Source: DASWJZ01 sp963805325
GTDB taxonomy: Bacteria > Pseudomonadota > Alphaproteobacteria > Rhizobiales > Afifellaceae
Length of the DNA stretch: 64,000 bases
NCBI GenBank assembly: GCA_963805325.1
Contig: CAWDTS010000005.1
Coordinates: 62,001-126,000 of the forward strand
Reading direction: 5' to 3'
The notes beneath the pieces are model-generated. The model searched no databases, was not told the origin of the DNA, and saw only the letters and a program-made list of their open reading frames with translations. The position numbers and the translations under genes were made by a program. Numbering within the stretch: the first letter of the stretch is position 1; the number at the start of each line of letters is the position of its first letter. Below, in pieces: positions 35,060 to 43,495 of the stretch.

Positions 35060-35947
35060 TCAGTTCCTCCCTTGATTCAGTCCCAACAGTTTCGCGGCAT
35101 TCTCTTTCAAGATCAGTGGCCGGACCTCAGGCTTGATGTCGAGTCCGGAAAAATCCTTCAGCCACCTGTCCGGGGTGATCGCCGGCCAGTCGGAGCCGAA
35201 AAGCACTTTGTGCCTCAGGATGGTGTTTGCATATTTGACCAGGATCGGCGGGAAATATTTCGGCGACCAGCCGGACAGGTCGATGTAGACGCTCGGCTTG
35301 TGCTGCGCGACCGCGAGAGCTTCTTCCTGCCACGGGAATGACGGGTGAGCGAGGATGATCGGCATGTCGGGAAAGTCGGCCGCCACGTCGTCGAGATAGA
35401 TCGGGTTCGAGTATTTGAGGCGCATGCCATTGCCGCCGCGCATCCCCGAGCCAACCGCGGTCTGGCCGGTATGGAAGAGCGCCGGCAGGCCGGCTTCCGC
35501 GATCGCCTCGTAGAGCACATAGGCGTCGCGGTCGTTCGGGTAGAAGCCCTGCATGGTCGGGTGGAACTTGAACCCGCGAATGCCGAAATCTGCGATCAGC
35601 CGCCGCGCCTCGCGCGCGCCGGCCTTGCCCTTCGCCGGATCGATCGACGCGAACGGGATGAGGATGTCGGAATTCTCCGCGGCGAGCGCTGCCATTTCCT
35701 CGTTCTTGTAGCGGCGGAAGCCGGTCTCGCGCTCCGCGTCGACCGGAAAGATCACCGCGGCGATCTTGCGCTCGCGGTAATAGGCGGCCGTCTCAGGGAC
35801 GGTCGGCGGGTGCGGATGCGGCGACTTGAAATAGGCCGCCATCGTCGCCTGGAAATCGTCGTAACCGTCGTCGGCGTGCGTCCCGCAGGGCTCTTCGGCG
35901 TGCGTGTGCACGTCGATGGCGACGACCGCGTCGAGATCGATCGTCAT
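35060..35947 (-). CDS. Amidohydrolase family protein (amidohydrolase 2, ACMSD-like)
   Basis: 295 aa TIM-barrel metal hydrolase. AIDVHTHAEE gives the HxH metal ligands, FHPTMQGFYPND and LFHTGQ a further His, and VLFGSDWPAITPDRW the conserved Asp. The GSDWP motif places it in the amidohydrolase-2/ACMSD branch, which includes decarboxylases and hydratases of aromatic-acid pathways as well as lactone hydrolases. It lies one base upstream of the binding-protein gene and overlaps the MarR gene by ATGA. A role in breakdown of the imported compound is inferred. Confidence 0.88.
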   Translation of the reverse strand: MTIDLDAVVAIDVHTHAEEPCGTHADDGYDDFQATMAAYFKSPHPHPPTVPETAAYYRERKIAAVIFPVDAERETGFRRYKNEEMAALAAENSDILIPFASIDPAKGKAGAREARRLIADFGIRGFKFHPTMQGFYPNDRDAYVLYEAIAEAGLPALFHTGQTAVGSGMRGGNGMRLKYSNPIYLDDVAADFPDMPIILAHPSFPWQEEALAVAQHKPSVYIDLSGWSPKYFPPILVKYANTILRHKVLFGSDWPAITPDRWLKDFSGLDIKPEVRPLILKENAAKLLGLNQGRN

Positions 35948-36474
35948 GCCTCGGCCTCCGCCGGTTGAGCGCCTGTCATCTTGCGCAGGAGGCGCATCAG
36001 CGCCGCCCGCTCGCTGCCGGTGAGATTCGCGGTCGCGCGCTGGTCGCTCGCATGGATGTCGGGAAGCGCGCGCGCGACGAAAGTCCGCGCGGCGGGAGTC
36101 AAAGACAATTCGACCGAACGCCGGTCGTTTGACGGCACACTGCGCCGGATCAGCCCTTCGCTGACGAGAAGCCGAACGATCTTCGCCATGTTCGACCGCT
36201 TGATCCGCAGCGCCCGAGCGAGCGCGCCCTGTCGGATTCCGGGGTTCTCGCCGATCGCGATGAGGATGCCGATCTGCCCCGGCCGGATGTCGCGGCCCGC
36301 GAAATCGGCGAAGAAAGCCTCGAAGACCTGCAGCTGCGCGAGCCTCAGCATGAAGCCCGCGACCTCCGCCAGAGGACCGAAGTCGACGGGCGGTTCAGCA
36401 ACGTCCGCTGTGCCGCCTTCGAAAGCGGGTCCGTCAAGAAGCGCGGATTCTGCGCGGCGCTCCACGTCGATCAC
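35944..36474 (-). CDS. MarR family transcriptional regulator
   Basis: 176 aa. A winged helix of MarR type is visible in ILIAIGENPGIRQGALARALRIKRSNMAKIVRLLVSEGLIRRSVPSNDRRSVELSLTP. It overlaps both neighbours by four bases. MarR proteins in hydroxycinnamate clusters (CouR, FerR, HcaR) usually repress and are released by the CoA thioester. Its likely operator is the dyad at 37282-37307, between this operon and the ligase gene. Confidence 0.88.
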   Translation of the reverse strand: MIDVERRAESALLDGPAFEGGTADVAEPPVDFGPLAEVAGFMLRLAQLQVFEAFFADFAGRDIRPGQIGILIAIGENPGIRQGALARALRIKRSNMAKIVRLLVSEGLIRRSVPSNDRRSVELSLTPAARTFVARALPDIHASDQRATANLTGSERAALMRLLRKMTGAQPAEAEA

Positions 36475-37256
36475 TCGCTCTTGCCAGCGACCGCCAGCGG
36501 CGCGGCGCGCTTCTCGATAAAGGCCTTGAGCCTCTCCGCCGCTTCGGGGCTCGTCGCGGTGAACGACGCCACGATCGACTCTACGAAGAGGCCGTCGTCC
36601 TGCGCCATGTCCTGGATGCGGGGGAGGGCGTTGATGATCGCGTAGTTCGAGAGCGGCGCGTTGCCGGCGGCGATCCGCGCGAGCGCCTTGGCTTTGTCGA
36701 GCGCGAAGCCCGGCTCGACCAGATACTGGATGAGATTGAAGCGCTCGCCTTCTTCGGCACTGAGGACGCGGCCCGTCAGCATCAGGTCCGTCATGCGCGC
36801 GATGGTCATCAGCCGCGCGATCCTGACCGAGCCGGAACCGCCGACGAAGATGCCCCGCTGCCCTTCCGGCAGCGCGAAGAAGGCAGTGCGATCCGCGACC
36901 CGGATATGCGTCGAGGCGGCAAGCTCCAGACCGCCGCCGACGACCGCGCCGTGAAGCGCGGCAACGAAGGGGATCGCGCCTCGTTGGATCGTGTCGAAGA
37001 CCGCATGCCAGCGGCGCGAGCCGTGGATGCCCTCGATGGGCGATTTCTCGGCGTGCTCGGCGATGTCGAGGCCGGCGGAGAAATGCGCGCCCGCGCCGTG
37101 CAGCACGGCGGCCTTCGCCTCTTTGCCGGCGCGCAAAACGGCCGCCGCAAGAGCTTCGATGACGGCATCGGAGATGGCGTTTCGCTTCGCCGGGCGGTTC
37201 AGCCCGATCAGCGCGACCTCGCCCTCAAGCGCATAGGTGACAAGCGGATCGCCCAC
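36471..37256 (-). CDS. Crotonase / enoyl-CoA hydratase family protein
   Basis: 261 aa. Crotonase motifs are HFSAGLDIAEHAE (oxyanion loop), ALHGAVVGGGLELAAS and FFALPEGQRGIFVGGSGSVRIAR with the catalytic-Glu position. It differs from Pseudomonas HCHL/vanillin synthase in these loops as far as recalled, so hydration or beta-oxidation of an acyl-CoA is likelier than direct retro-aldol cleavage. It is the first gene of the minus-strand operon leading to the Liv importer and is divergent from the CoA ligase gene at 37407. Confidence 0.9.
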   Translation of the reverse strand: MGDPLVTYALEGEVALIGLNRPAKRNAISDAVIEALAAAVLRAGKEAKAAVLHGAGAHFSAGLDIAEHAEKSPIEGIHGSRRWHAVFDTIQRGAIPFVAALHGAVVGGGLELAASTHIRVADRTAFFALPEGQRGIFVGGSGSVRIARLMTIARMTDLMLTGRVLSAEEGERFNLIQYLVEPGFALDKAKALARIAAGNAPLSNYAIINALPRIQDMAQDDGLFVESIVASFTATSPEAAERLKAFIEKRAAPLAVAGKSE

Positions 37257-37281
37257 GCGGCAACGTTCCTCCCGGCAAGCT

Positions 37282-37307
37282 CATTTTGTTTCCAAGTGGA
37301 CGAAATG
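37282..37307. promoter_or_regulatory. Candidate MarR operator between crotonase and CoA-ligase genes
   Basis: CATTTTGTTTCCA (37282-37294) and TGGACGAAATG (37297-37307) form an imperfect dyad around AG. It lies in the 150-bp divergent promoter region, 26 bp upstream of the crotonase start. A MarR regulator is encoded in the same operon, so autoregulated divergent control is plausible. Confidence 0.45.
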
Positions 37308-37406
37308 GCGGAGCCCGTGTCAAGATCGTTTGGCGGAAGCAGCCGGCGTGCTAACGAGGCGCGCCAGAAGCGAAAACGCTCAAGCTGCGGATGGAGGATT
37401 CGCGCC

Positions 37407-39281
37407 GTGGGCAGCATCGCGACGAGAAGTCTCCACGAGATCGATGCGGCGCCCTTGCGCAAAGTGCGCTTCTGGGAGCCGAAGCTCGAGACCGAGGCGC
37501 GTCCGGACGGCAGCCTGCTCGTGCGCCAGCGCGGGGAACTGGGCGCCTATCCCGATCGCCTCACCGATCGTCTCGTGCACTTCGCGATCGCAACGCCGGA
37601 TCGCATTTATCTCGCCGCTCGCGACGAAAACGGCGAGTGGCGCACGCTGACCTACGCCGAGGCGCTCGACCGCGTGCGGCGCATCGGTTCGGCGCTGCTC
37701 GGCTTCGGGCTTTCGCCCGACCGGCCGATCGCGATTCTTTCCGGCAACGACATCGAGCACGCGCTGCTCGGTCTCGCCGCGCAGTACGTCGGCATCCCCT
37801 ATACGCCGATCTCGCCGGCCTATTCGCTGGTCTCTTCGGATTTCTCCAAGCTCAGGGACATCGTCGCCGCCTTGACGCCGGGGCTCGTCTTCGCCGCCGA
37901 CGGCGCGCCGTTCGAGACGGCGATTGCCGCAGCCGTGCCCGCCGGCGTGCCGGTGGTGACGACCCGCAGGCCGATTGAGGGCCGGGGGAATGCGACCTTC
38001 GCCGATCTGGTCGCAACGGAAGCGAGCGCGGCCGTCGACGAAGCGCATGGCAGAGTCGGGCCGGATACGGTCGCGAAAATCCTCTTCACGTCAGGGTCGA
38101 CGGGCTCGCCCAAGGGCGTGATCAACACGCAGCTCATGCTCTGCGCCAACCAGGCGATGGTGCGCGACTGCTTCGCTTTCCTCCAGGATGAGCCGCCGGT
38201 GGTGCTCGACTGGGCGCCGTGGAACCACACGGCCGGCGGCAACAAGGTCTTCAACATGGTGCTCTACAACGGCGGCACCTTCTATATCGACGACGGCCGG
38301 CCGACGCCGGATTTGATCGGCAGAACCGCGCGCAATCTCCACGACGTCGCGCCGACATGGTACTTCAATGTGCCGAAAGGCTACGAGGAGCTGATTCCCC
38401 ACCTCGATGCCGACGCGGCGCTTCGCCGTCGCTTCTTCAGCCGCCTGAACATGATGATGTATGCCGGCGCCAGCGTGGCGCAGCACACCTGGAGCGCGTT
38501 GGAGCAGCTGGCGGTGAAGGAGACCGGCGAGCGCGTGATCCTCACAACGGGATTGGGCGCGACGGAGACCGCGCCCTTCTCGCTGATGTGCACCACCGAC
38601 AACCGCATCGCCGGGAACATCGGGCTACCGGCGCGCGGGATAACGCTGAAGCTCGTGCCTTCCGAGGAGAAATTGGAAGCGCGGCTCAAGGGGCCGAACG
38701 TCACCCCCGGCTACTGGCGCGATCCGGATTTGAGCGCAGCCGCGTTTGACGAGGAGGGCTTCTACAAGCTCGGCGATGCATTCCGCTTCGCCGACCCGAA
38801 CGATGCTTCGAAAGGCTTCTATTTCGACGGGCGGATCGCCGAGAATTTCAAGCTCAATACCGGCACCTGGGTCTCGGTCGGTGCGCTCCGCGCTCGCTTC
38901 ATTGACCATTTCGGCGAGATCGTCCGCGACGTCGTGATCACCGGCCTCGACCGCGACCATATCGGCGCGTTGGTCTTCCCCGACATCGCGATGTGCCGCG
39001 CGCTCGCCGGCCTTGCGAACGACGCGCCCGTCGACGACGTGCTTGCGCATACGCGCGTGCGCGCCGAATTCGCCCAGAAGCTCAAGTTGCTTGGCCGCGC
39101 CGGCACCGGCTCATCGACGCGGGTCGAGCGGCTTCTCCTTATGGCGGAGCCGCCCTCGATCGACCTCGGAGAGGTTACCGACAAGGGCTCGCTCAACCAG
39201 CGCGCCGTGCTCCGCCATCGGGCAGCAAGCGTCGAAGAGCTCTACAAGGACTCACAGGCTGTGATCGCGCTGACAGAGTAG
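37407..39281 (+). CDS. Feruloyl-CoA synthase-like AMP-dependent ligase
   Basis: 624 aa from GTG at 37407, with GGAGG nine bases upstream. The frame stays open further upstream but has no supported start. The ANL P-loop is ILFTSGSTGSPKGV, with TGLGATETAP and YKLGDAF as adenylation motifs. Features specific to feruloyl-CoA synthases as recalled include LTDRLVHFA, ILSGNDIEHALLGLAAQYVG, VVLDWAPWNHTAGGNKVFNM and YIDDGRPTP. The usual C-terminal Lys region is GEVTDKGSLNQRAVL. It activates a hydroxycinnamic or related aromatic acid with ATP and CoA, the entry step for the crotonase and SDR next to it. Confidence 0.87.
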   Translation: MGSIATRSLHEIDAAPLRKVRFWEPKLETEARPDGSLLVRQRGELGAYPDRLTDRLVHFAIATPDRIYLAARDENGEWRTLTYAEALDRVRRIGSALLGFGLSPDRPIAILSGNDIEHALLGLAAQYVGIPYTPISPAYSLVSSDFSKLRDIVAALTPGLVFAADGAPFETAIAAAVPAGVPVVTTRRPIEGRGNATFADLVATEASAAVDEAHGRVGPDTVAKILFTSGSTGSPKGVINTQLMLCANQAMVRDCFAFLQDEPPVVLDWAPWNHTAGGNKVFNMVLYNGGTFYIDDGRPTPDLIGRTARNLHDVAPTWYFNVPKGYEELIPHLDADAALRRRFFSRLNMMMYAGASVAQHTWSALEQLAVKETGERVILTTGLGATETAPFSLMCTTDNRIAGNIGLPARGITLKLVPSEEKLEARLKGPNVTPGYWRDPDLSAAAFDEEGFYKLGDAFRFADPNDASKGFYFDGRIAENFKLNTGTWVSVGALRARFIDHFGEIVRDVVITGLDRDHIGALVFPDIAMCRALAGLANDAPVDDVLAHTRVRAEFAQKLKLLGRAGTGSSTRVERLLLMAEPPSIDLGEVTDKGSLNQRAVLRHRAASVEELYKDSQAVIALTE

Positions 39282-39285
39282 CGCC

Positions 39286-40047
39286 TCATTTCGGCTGCAT
39301 GCGCAACGCGCCGTCGAGCCGCACCGTCTCGCCGTTCAGATACGGATTGCCGATCATCGTCGCGACAAGCTCCGCGAATTCATCCGGTGCGCCGAGACGG
39401 CTCGGAAACGGGATCGACGCGGCGAGCCCCGCCTGCGCTTCCTCCGGCAGTTCCTGAAGGAGCGGCGTTGCGAAAAGCCCTGGCGCGATCGCGAGCACTC
39501 GGATTCCAAAGCGCGCAAGCTCGCGTGCGGCGGGGAGGGTGAGCGATACGATGCCGCCCTTCGAAGCGCTGTAGGCCGCCTGCCCGATCTGCCCCTCGTA
39601 GGCGGCGACCGAGGCGGTCGAGACGATCACGCCGCGCTCGCCGGTCGCCAGCGGTTCGAGCCGTGTCATCGCGGCGGCGGCCAGCCGCATCATGTTGAAC
39701 GTGCCGATCAGGTTCACGCGCACGATTTTCTCGAAGTCGTCGAGCGGCATCGGCCCTTCGCGCCCGACGATGCGCGCTGCGCCGCCGATCCCGGCACAGC
39801 TCACCAGAATCCGCGCCGGCCCGTGCGATTCCGCCGCCTTGGCGATGGCGGTCTCCGCGCTCTTTGCATCCGCGACGTCGCATTCGCAGAAGATGCCTCC
39901 GGTCTCCGCGGCGATCTCCCGGCCCTTGGCCGGATCGCGGTCGAGCACCGCGACCCGTGCTCCGAGCGCTGCCAGACGCTTCGCCGTCGCCGCGCCGAGC
40001 CCCGACGCCGCGCCGGTCACGAGAACGGATGATCCTCCTAGCTCCAT
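39286..40047 (-). CDS. SDR family 3-hydroxyacyl-CoA dehydrogenase-like protein
   Basis: 253 aa Rossmann dehydrogenase. TGAASGLGAATAKRL binds NAD(H), CAGIGG is the core motif, and Ser-Tyr-Lys are in VIVSTASVAAYEGQIGQAAYSASKGG. The ending APGLFATPLL and the overall pattern match type II 3-hydroxyacyl-CoA dehydrogenases (HSD17B10-like). With the ligase and crotonase it would give a beta-oxidation-type sequence on an aromatic acyl-CoA. It is convergent with the ligase gene, four bases from its end. Confidence 0.87.
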   Translation of the reverse strand: MELGGSSVLVTGAASGLGAATAKRLAALGARVAVLDRDPAKGREIAAETGGIFCECDVADAKSAETAIAKAAESHGPARILVSCAGIGGAARIVGREGPMPLDDFEKIVRVNLIGTFNMMRLAAAAMTRLEPLATGERGVIVSTASVAAYEGQIGQAAYSASKGGIVSLTLPAARELARFGIRVLAIAPGLFATPLLQELPEEAQAGLAASIPFPSRLGAPDEFAELVATMIGNPYLNGETVRLDGALRMQPK

Positions 40048-40062
40048 GACGATCGCTTCAAT

Positions 40063-40087
40063 GCCGACGCCAGTCTGGCGTGTCGGC
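40063..40087. promoter_or_regulatory. Imperfect dyad upstream of SDR gene
   Basis: GCCGACGCCA pairs with TGGCGTGTCGGC across a short loop with a 2-nt bulge. It lies 16 bp before the SDR start in the 86-bp gap that also ends the GNAT gene. It may be an operator or the end of the upstream transcript; there is no T tract. Confidence 0.3.
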
Positions 40088-40133
40088 CATACTAAGCAAG
40101 CCGTCCACGCGCGCGATAGGGGCGAGCTAGCGG

Positions 40134-40994
40134 TCAGCCGAGCTCGAAGCTCGTGATGCCGAAGATCCGCTGAAGGGAGAGCGCCCGGGCGGCCCCGCGA
40201 TACATGCGCGCCGTCTCGAAGCTCGGGGCCATGCCGAATCCTTCCGCGAGGCGGCGCGCTGCTGCGTTCGGCTCCGGCACGTCGAGGATCACCGGGCCGC
40301 GAGCGGGAGCGGCGAGGGCGGCGAAGATACTCTCGGCAATCTCAGCGTCATCGGCGAAAAGCGGCCCGATCTTGTAGCCCTCGCGGCAGCGCCGGATCGT
40401 GCCGTAGCCGCGCACGATTTGTCCTTGGACAAAGGCGACCGTCCGCCGCTCCACCGAAGCGCCGGCGATCCATTGCCGTACAAACTCATCTCGGCGGCCG
40501 GGAAAGAGCGGGCGATCGTAGGCGACGATCAGATCGGAAAGGCTCTCAGGCGCATCGTCGCCGATCTCGACGATCGCGGCCGAACGCGGCTCGGCAGGCG
40601 AAGGGTTGCCGCTATAGCGGATGTTGCGGTGGGCAAGCACAAAGCCGCTCTTGGTATAGTTCGCCTGCTGCGCAACGACGCCGTCGAGTCCGACCGTGCG
40701 TGTCCCAAGTCGCCCAAGCGCCGCATCCCAGAGCCGCTTGCCGTAACCGTGGCCGCGCAGGTCCTTGCGGCAGATGTAGAAGCCGATGAAGGCGAAGTCC
40801 TCGTCGTAGGCGACCGCGGAGATCGAGGCCGCCATCGCGCCGTCGACGAAGAGCCCAAGAAACCCATCCGGGTCGACGCTGCGAAACGGCTCGGCGTCGC
40901 CGAGGCCGGGGTTCCATCCTTCCGCGGCAGCCCAGTCGATCGCAAGCGCGACGCCGGCCGGATCGAGCGTGCGGATAGATATCTTCGAATTCAT
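40134..40994 (-). CDS. GNAT family N-acetyltransferase (with C-terminal Acetyltransf_18-like domain)
   Basis: 286 aa from ATG at 40994. The N-terminal GNAT domain carries the acetyl-CoA loop RKDLRGHGYGKRLW, and FAFIGFYIC precedes it as the beta-4 strand. The second half (YDRPLFPGRRDEFVRQWI, YGTIRRCREGYKIGPLFADD) matches the domain often fused to such GNATs. It overlaps the racemase gene by four bases and is the last gene of the polyamine-type ABC operon. The acetylated substrate may be the amine or amino acid the operon imports (inference). Confidence 0.87.
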   Translation of the reverse strand: MNSKISIRTLDPAGVALAIDWAAAEGWNPGLGDAEPFRSVDPDGFLGLFVDGAMAASISAVAYDEDFAFIGFYICRKDLRGHGYGKRLWDAALGRLGTRTVGLDGVVAQQANYTKSGFVLAHRNIRYSGNPSPAEPRSAAIVEIGDDAPESLSDLIVAYDRPLFPGRRDEFVRQWIAGASVERRTVAFVQGQIVRGYGTIRRCREGYKIGPLFADDAEIAESIFAALAAPARGPVILDVPEPNAAARRLAEGFGMAPSFETARMYRGAARALSLQRIFGITSFELG

Positions 40995-41725
40995 ACCGCC
41001 GGGGCGAAGCTTGTCTGCACTCCCTTGTAGCGCTTCGGAAGCGGCGGCGCATAGGCGCCCCGCTTCGTCGTCTGGAGTCCGAGGCCGACCAGCGCCTCGC
41101 ATTGCTTCACCGCCGCCCCTACCGGATCGATCACCGGCACGCCGAAGCTCTCCGAAAGGCTTCGCGCCAGCTCCGCCATTCCCGCGCAGCCAAGCACGAT
41201 CGCGCCGACCTGCGGGTCGGCGAGCGCCTCGGCGATGGCCGCGCGCAACAAGTCGACCGCGCCCGATTTCGGATCCTCAAGCGCCAGCACCGGCACGTCG
41301 GCTGCGTGCACACGGCAGCGGCCGGCCATGCCGTAGCGCGCCACAAGCGCCTCGATCGGAACGACGGATCGCGGCAGCGTGGTGACGATCGCGAAGCGCG
41401 GCGCGATGAAGGCGGCGGTCGCGACACCCGCTTCGCAGAGCCCCACGACCGGGATTTTGGCGAGCGAACGTGCGGCGTCGAGCCCGGTGTCGTCGAAGCA
41501 GGCGATGATCGCCGCGTCAGCGCCCTCCGCTTCAGCGCGGGCGATCTCGACGAGCAGCCCGGGCACCGCGAGCGCTTCGTCGTAATAGCCCTCCACCAAT
41601 TCCGGGCCCGTCGCCGAGGTCGCCGGCTCGATGAGCGTGCCGGACGCGGCGACGGAGCGCGCGGCGCGCGCCGCGGTCTCCGTCATCGTCGCAGTGGTGT
41701 TCGGGTTGACGAGCCGGATGCGCAT
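40991..41725 (-). CDS. Aspartate/glutamate/hydantoin racemase family protein
   Basis: 244 aa. MRIRLVNPNTTATMT is the HyuE/Asp-Glu racemase N-terminus. The two catalytic Cys are in IIACFDDTGLDA and IVLGCAGMAEL. Members racemise hydantoins, aspartate or allantoin without cofactor. It shares one base with the end of the permease gene at 41725 and overlaps the GNAT gene, so all are one transcript. The pairing with a polyamine-type importer suggests an N-containing substrate such as a hydantoin or D-amino acid (inference). Confidence 0.9.
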   Translation of the reverse strand: MRIRLVNPNTTATMTETAARAARSVAASGTLIEPATSATGPELVEGYYDEALAVPGLLVEIARAEAEGADAAIIACFDDTGLDAARSLAKIPVVGLCEAGVATAAFIAPRFAIVTTLPRSVVPIEALVARYGMAGRCRVHAADVPVLALEDPKSGAVDLLRAAIAEALADPQVGAIVLGCAGMAELARSLSESFGVPVIDPVGAAVKQCEALVGLGLQTTKRGAYAPPLPKRYKGVQTSFAPAV

Positions 41726-42553
41726 CAGGAAGCGAGATGGCGGGCTCGGCGGCGGTTGATCAGCGTGATCGTGACGAGCGCGCCGATGATGATCGCGAAG
41801 GAGAACGCCGTCGTCACCGTGCCGAGCGCATAAAGCACCGGCGTCGTGACGTTGGTCGTCATCGCGTAGATTTCGAGCGGCAGCGTGTTGTAGGTGCCGG
41901 CCGTCATCATCGTGCGGGCGAACTCGTCATAGGAGAGCGTGAAGCCGAAGAGCGCGACGCCGATCAGCATCGGCAGGATCATCGGCAGCACGACGTAGCG
42001 GAAGGTCTGCCACGGCGATGCGCCGAGATCGCGCGCCGCCTCCTCGTAGGCGGGCGAGAAGCGGTTGAAGACGGCGAACATGATGAGCACGCCGAAGGGC
42101 AGCGTCCAGGTCAGATGCGCCCCGAGCGCGGATGAGTACCATGCGGGCCTCAAGCCCGCCTGCTGGAACGAGACGCCGATCCCGAGGCTGACCAGGATCG
42201 ACGGCACGACGAGGCTGGATACGGTCAGATAGAAAAGCGCGCGTCGCGCCGACAAAGCGGCGGCGGAAGGCGAGCCCGGCAAGCAGCGCGATCACCGTCG
42301 TGCCGACCATGACCATCAGGCCGAGCCGCAGCGAGCGCGAGAACGAGCCGCCGAAATCGCCCACCGCCTGCTTCTGGAAGAGGTTGGCGAACCAATGCAC
42401 CGACATGCCGTTCATGGGGAAGGTCAACCCGCCGTTCGGCCCCTGGAAGGAAAGGATGACGATGGTGGAGAGCGGCCCGTAGAGAAAGATCACGAAGAGC
42501 GCGAAGAACGCCGCCAGCACGTAGAAGCCAGGTCCGCGCTTTTCCCGGTCCAT
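41725..42553 (-). CDS. Spermidine/putrescine-type ABC permease PotC-like (frameshifted as sequenced)
   Basis: About 275 aa after correction. It begins MDREKRGPGFYVLAAFFALFVIFLYGPLSTIVILSF. The frame breaks after FVGATRAF. Deleting one A in the AAAA at 42233-42236 (plus strand) gives YLTVSSLVVPSILVSLGIG and the downstream EAA loop YEEAARDLGASPWQTFRYVVLPMILP. Six helices, PotC pattern. It partners the PotB-like gene 12 bp upstream. Confidence 0.87.
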
Positions 42554-42565
42554 CTTCGGAGCCCC

Positions 42566-43495
42566 TCAAAGCTCCTTGCGGATGTCGACGACGCGCAGGA
42601 TGCCGGCGACCATCGCGAGGACAACGGCAAGAAGCACGACGGCATTGGCGGCGGCTGCCGGATACTGAAGCAGCGACATCTGGTTCTTCATCATCAGCGC
42701 CACCGACGCGCTCTGGCCGCCGGACATGACCTGCACGGTGGAGAAGTCGGCCATCACCAGCGTGACGACGAAGATCGTGCCGATCGCCATGCCGGGCTTC
42801 GCCAACGGCACGATGACGTTCCAGATGATCTGCGGACCGCTCGCGCCGGCGTCGCGCGCCGCTTCGACCAGCGCGCGATCGATGCGCATCAGCGTGTTGA
42901 AGATCGGCGTCACCATGAAGAGGGTGTAGAGGTGCACCATGGCCCAGACCACGGCGAAGTCCGAATAGAGCAGCCACTCGACGGGCTGGTGGACGATGCC
43001 GGCGCCGACCAGCGCCGAATTGATCAGGCCGTTCCGCCCGAGCACCGGAATCCAGGAGATCATGCGGATGATGTTGGAGGTCAGAAACGGCACGGTGCAG
43101 ACGAGGAAGAGCACCATCTGCATCACCGTCGTGCGGATATGGAAGGCGAGGAAATAGGCGACCCAGAAGCCGATGAAGAGGGTGATCGCCCACACGATGG
43201 CGGCGTATTTGATCGTATTCAGGTAGGTCTTCCAGGTGACCCATGAGCCGAGAACGTCGGAATAATTGGTGGTGATGAAATCGGGATAAAGCCGCGCAAA
43301 ATCATAGTCCCAGAAGCTGACGACGATGATCGTCAGGATCGGCACCGCGAGGAAAAGGCCGAGCACGACGGCAAGCGGCGCAGCCTGCAGATAGGGCGCA
43401 AGGCGCCCCACGCCGAAGCGCAGGCCGCGCCTCTTCTTTTCAGCCGATGCCGCGGTCGAAAATCCGACCGCGGCTGTATCGGAAGCGCTGGTCAC
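42566..43495 (-). CDS. Spermidine/putrescine-type ABC permease PotB-like
   Basis: 309 aa from GTG at 43495, which overlaps the binding-protein stop (GTGA). A longer open frame upstream is shadow of that gene. Six helices; PotB features are LLYSDFAVVWAMVHLYTLFMVTPIFNTLMRID and the EAA loop EAARDAGASGPQIIWNVIVPLAKPG. It forms the channel with the gene at 41725. Confidence 0.9.
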   Translation of the reverse strand: MTSASDTAAVGFSTAASAEKKRRGLRFGVGRLAPYLQAAPLAVVLGLFLAVPILTIIVVSFWDYDFARLYPDFITTNYSDVLGSWVTWKTYLNTIKYAAIVWAITLFIGFWVAYFLAFHIRTTVMQMVLFLVCTVPFLTSNIIRMISWIPVLGRNGLINSALVGAGIVHQPVEWLLYSDFAVVWAMVHLYTLFMVTPIFNTLMRIDRALVEAARDAGASGPQIIWNVIVPLAKPGMAIGTIFVVTLVMADFSTVQVMSGGQSASVALMMKNQMSLLQYPAAAANAVVLLAVVLAMVAGILRVVDIRKEL

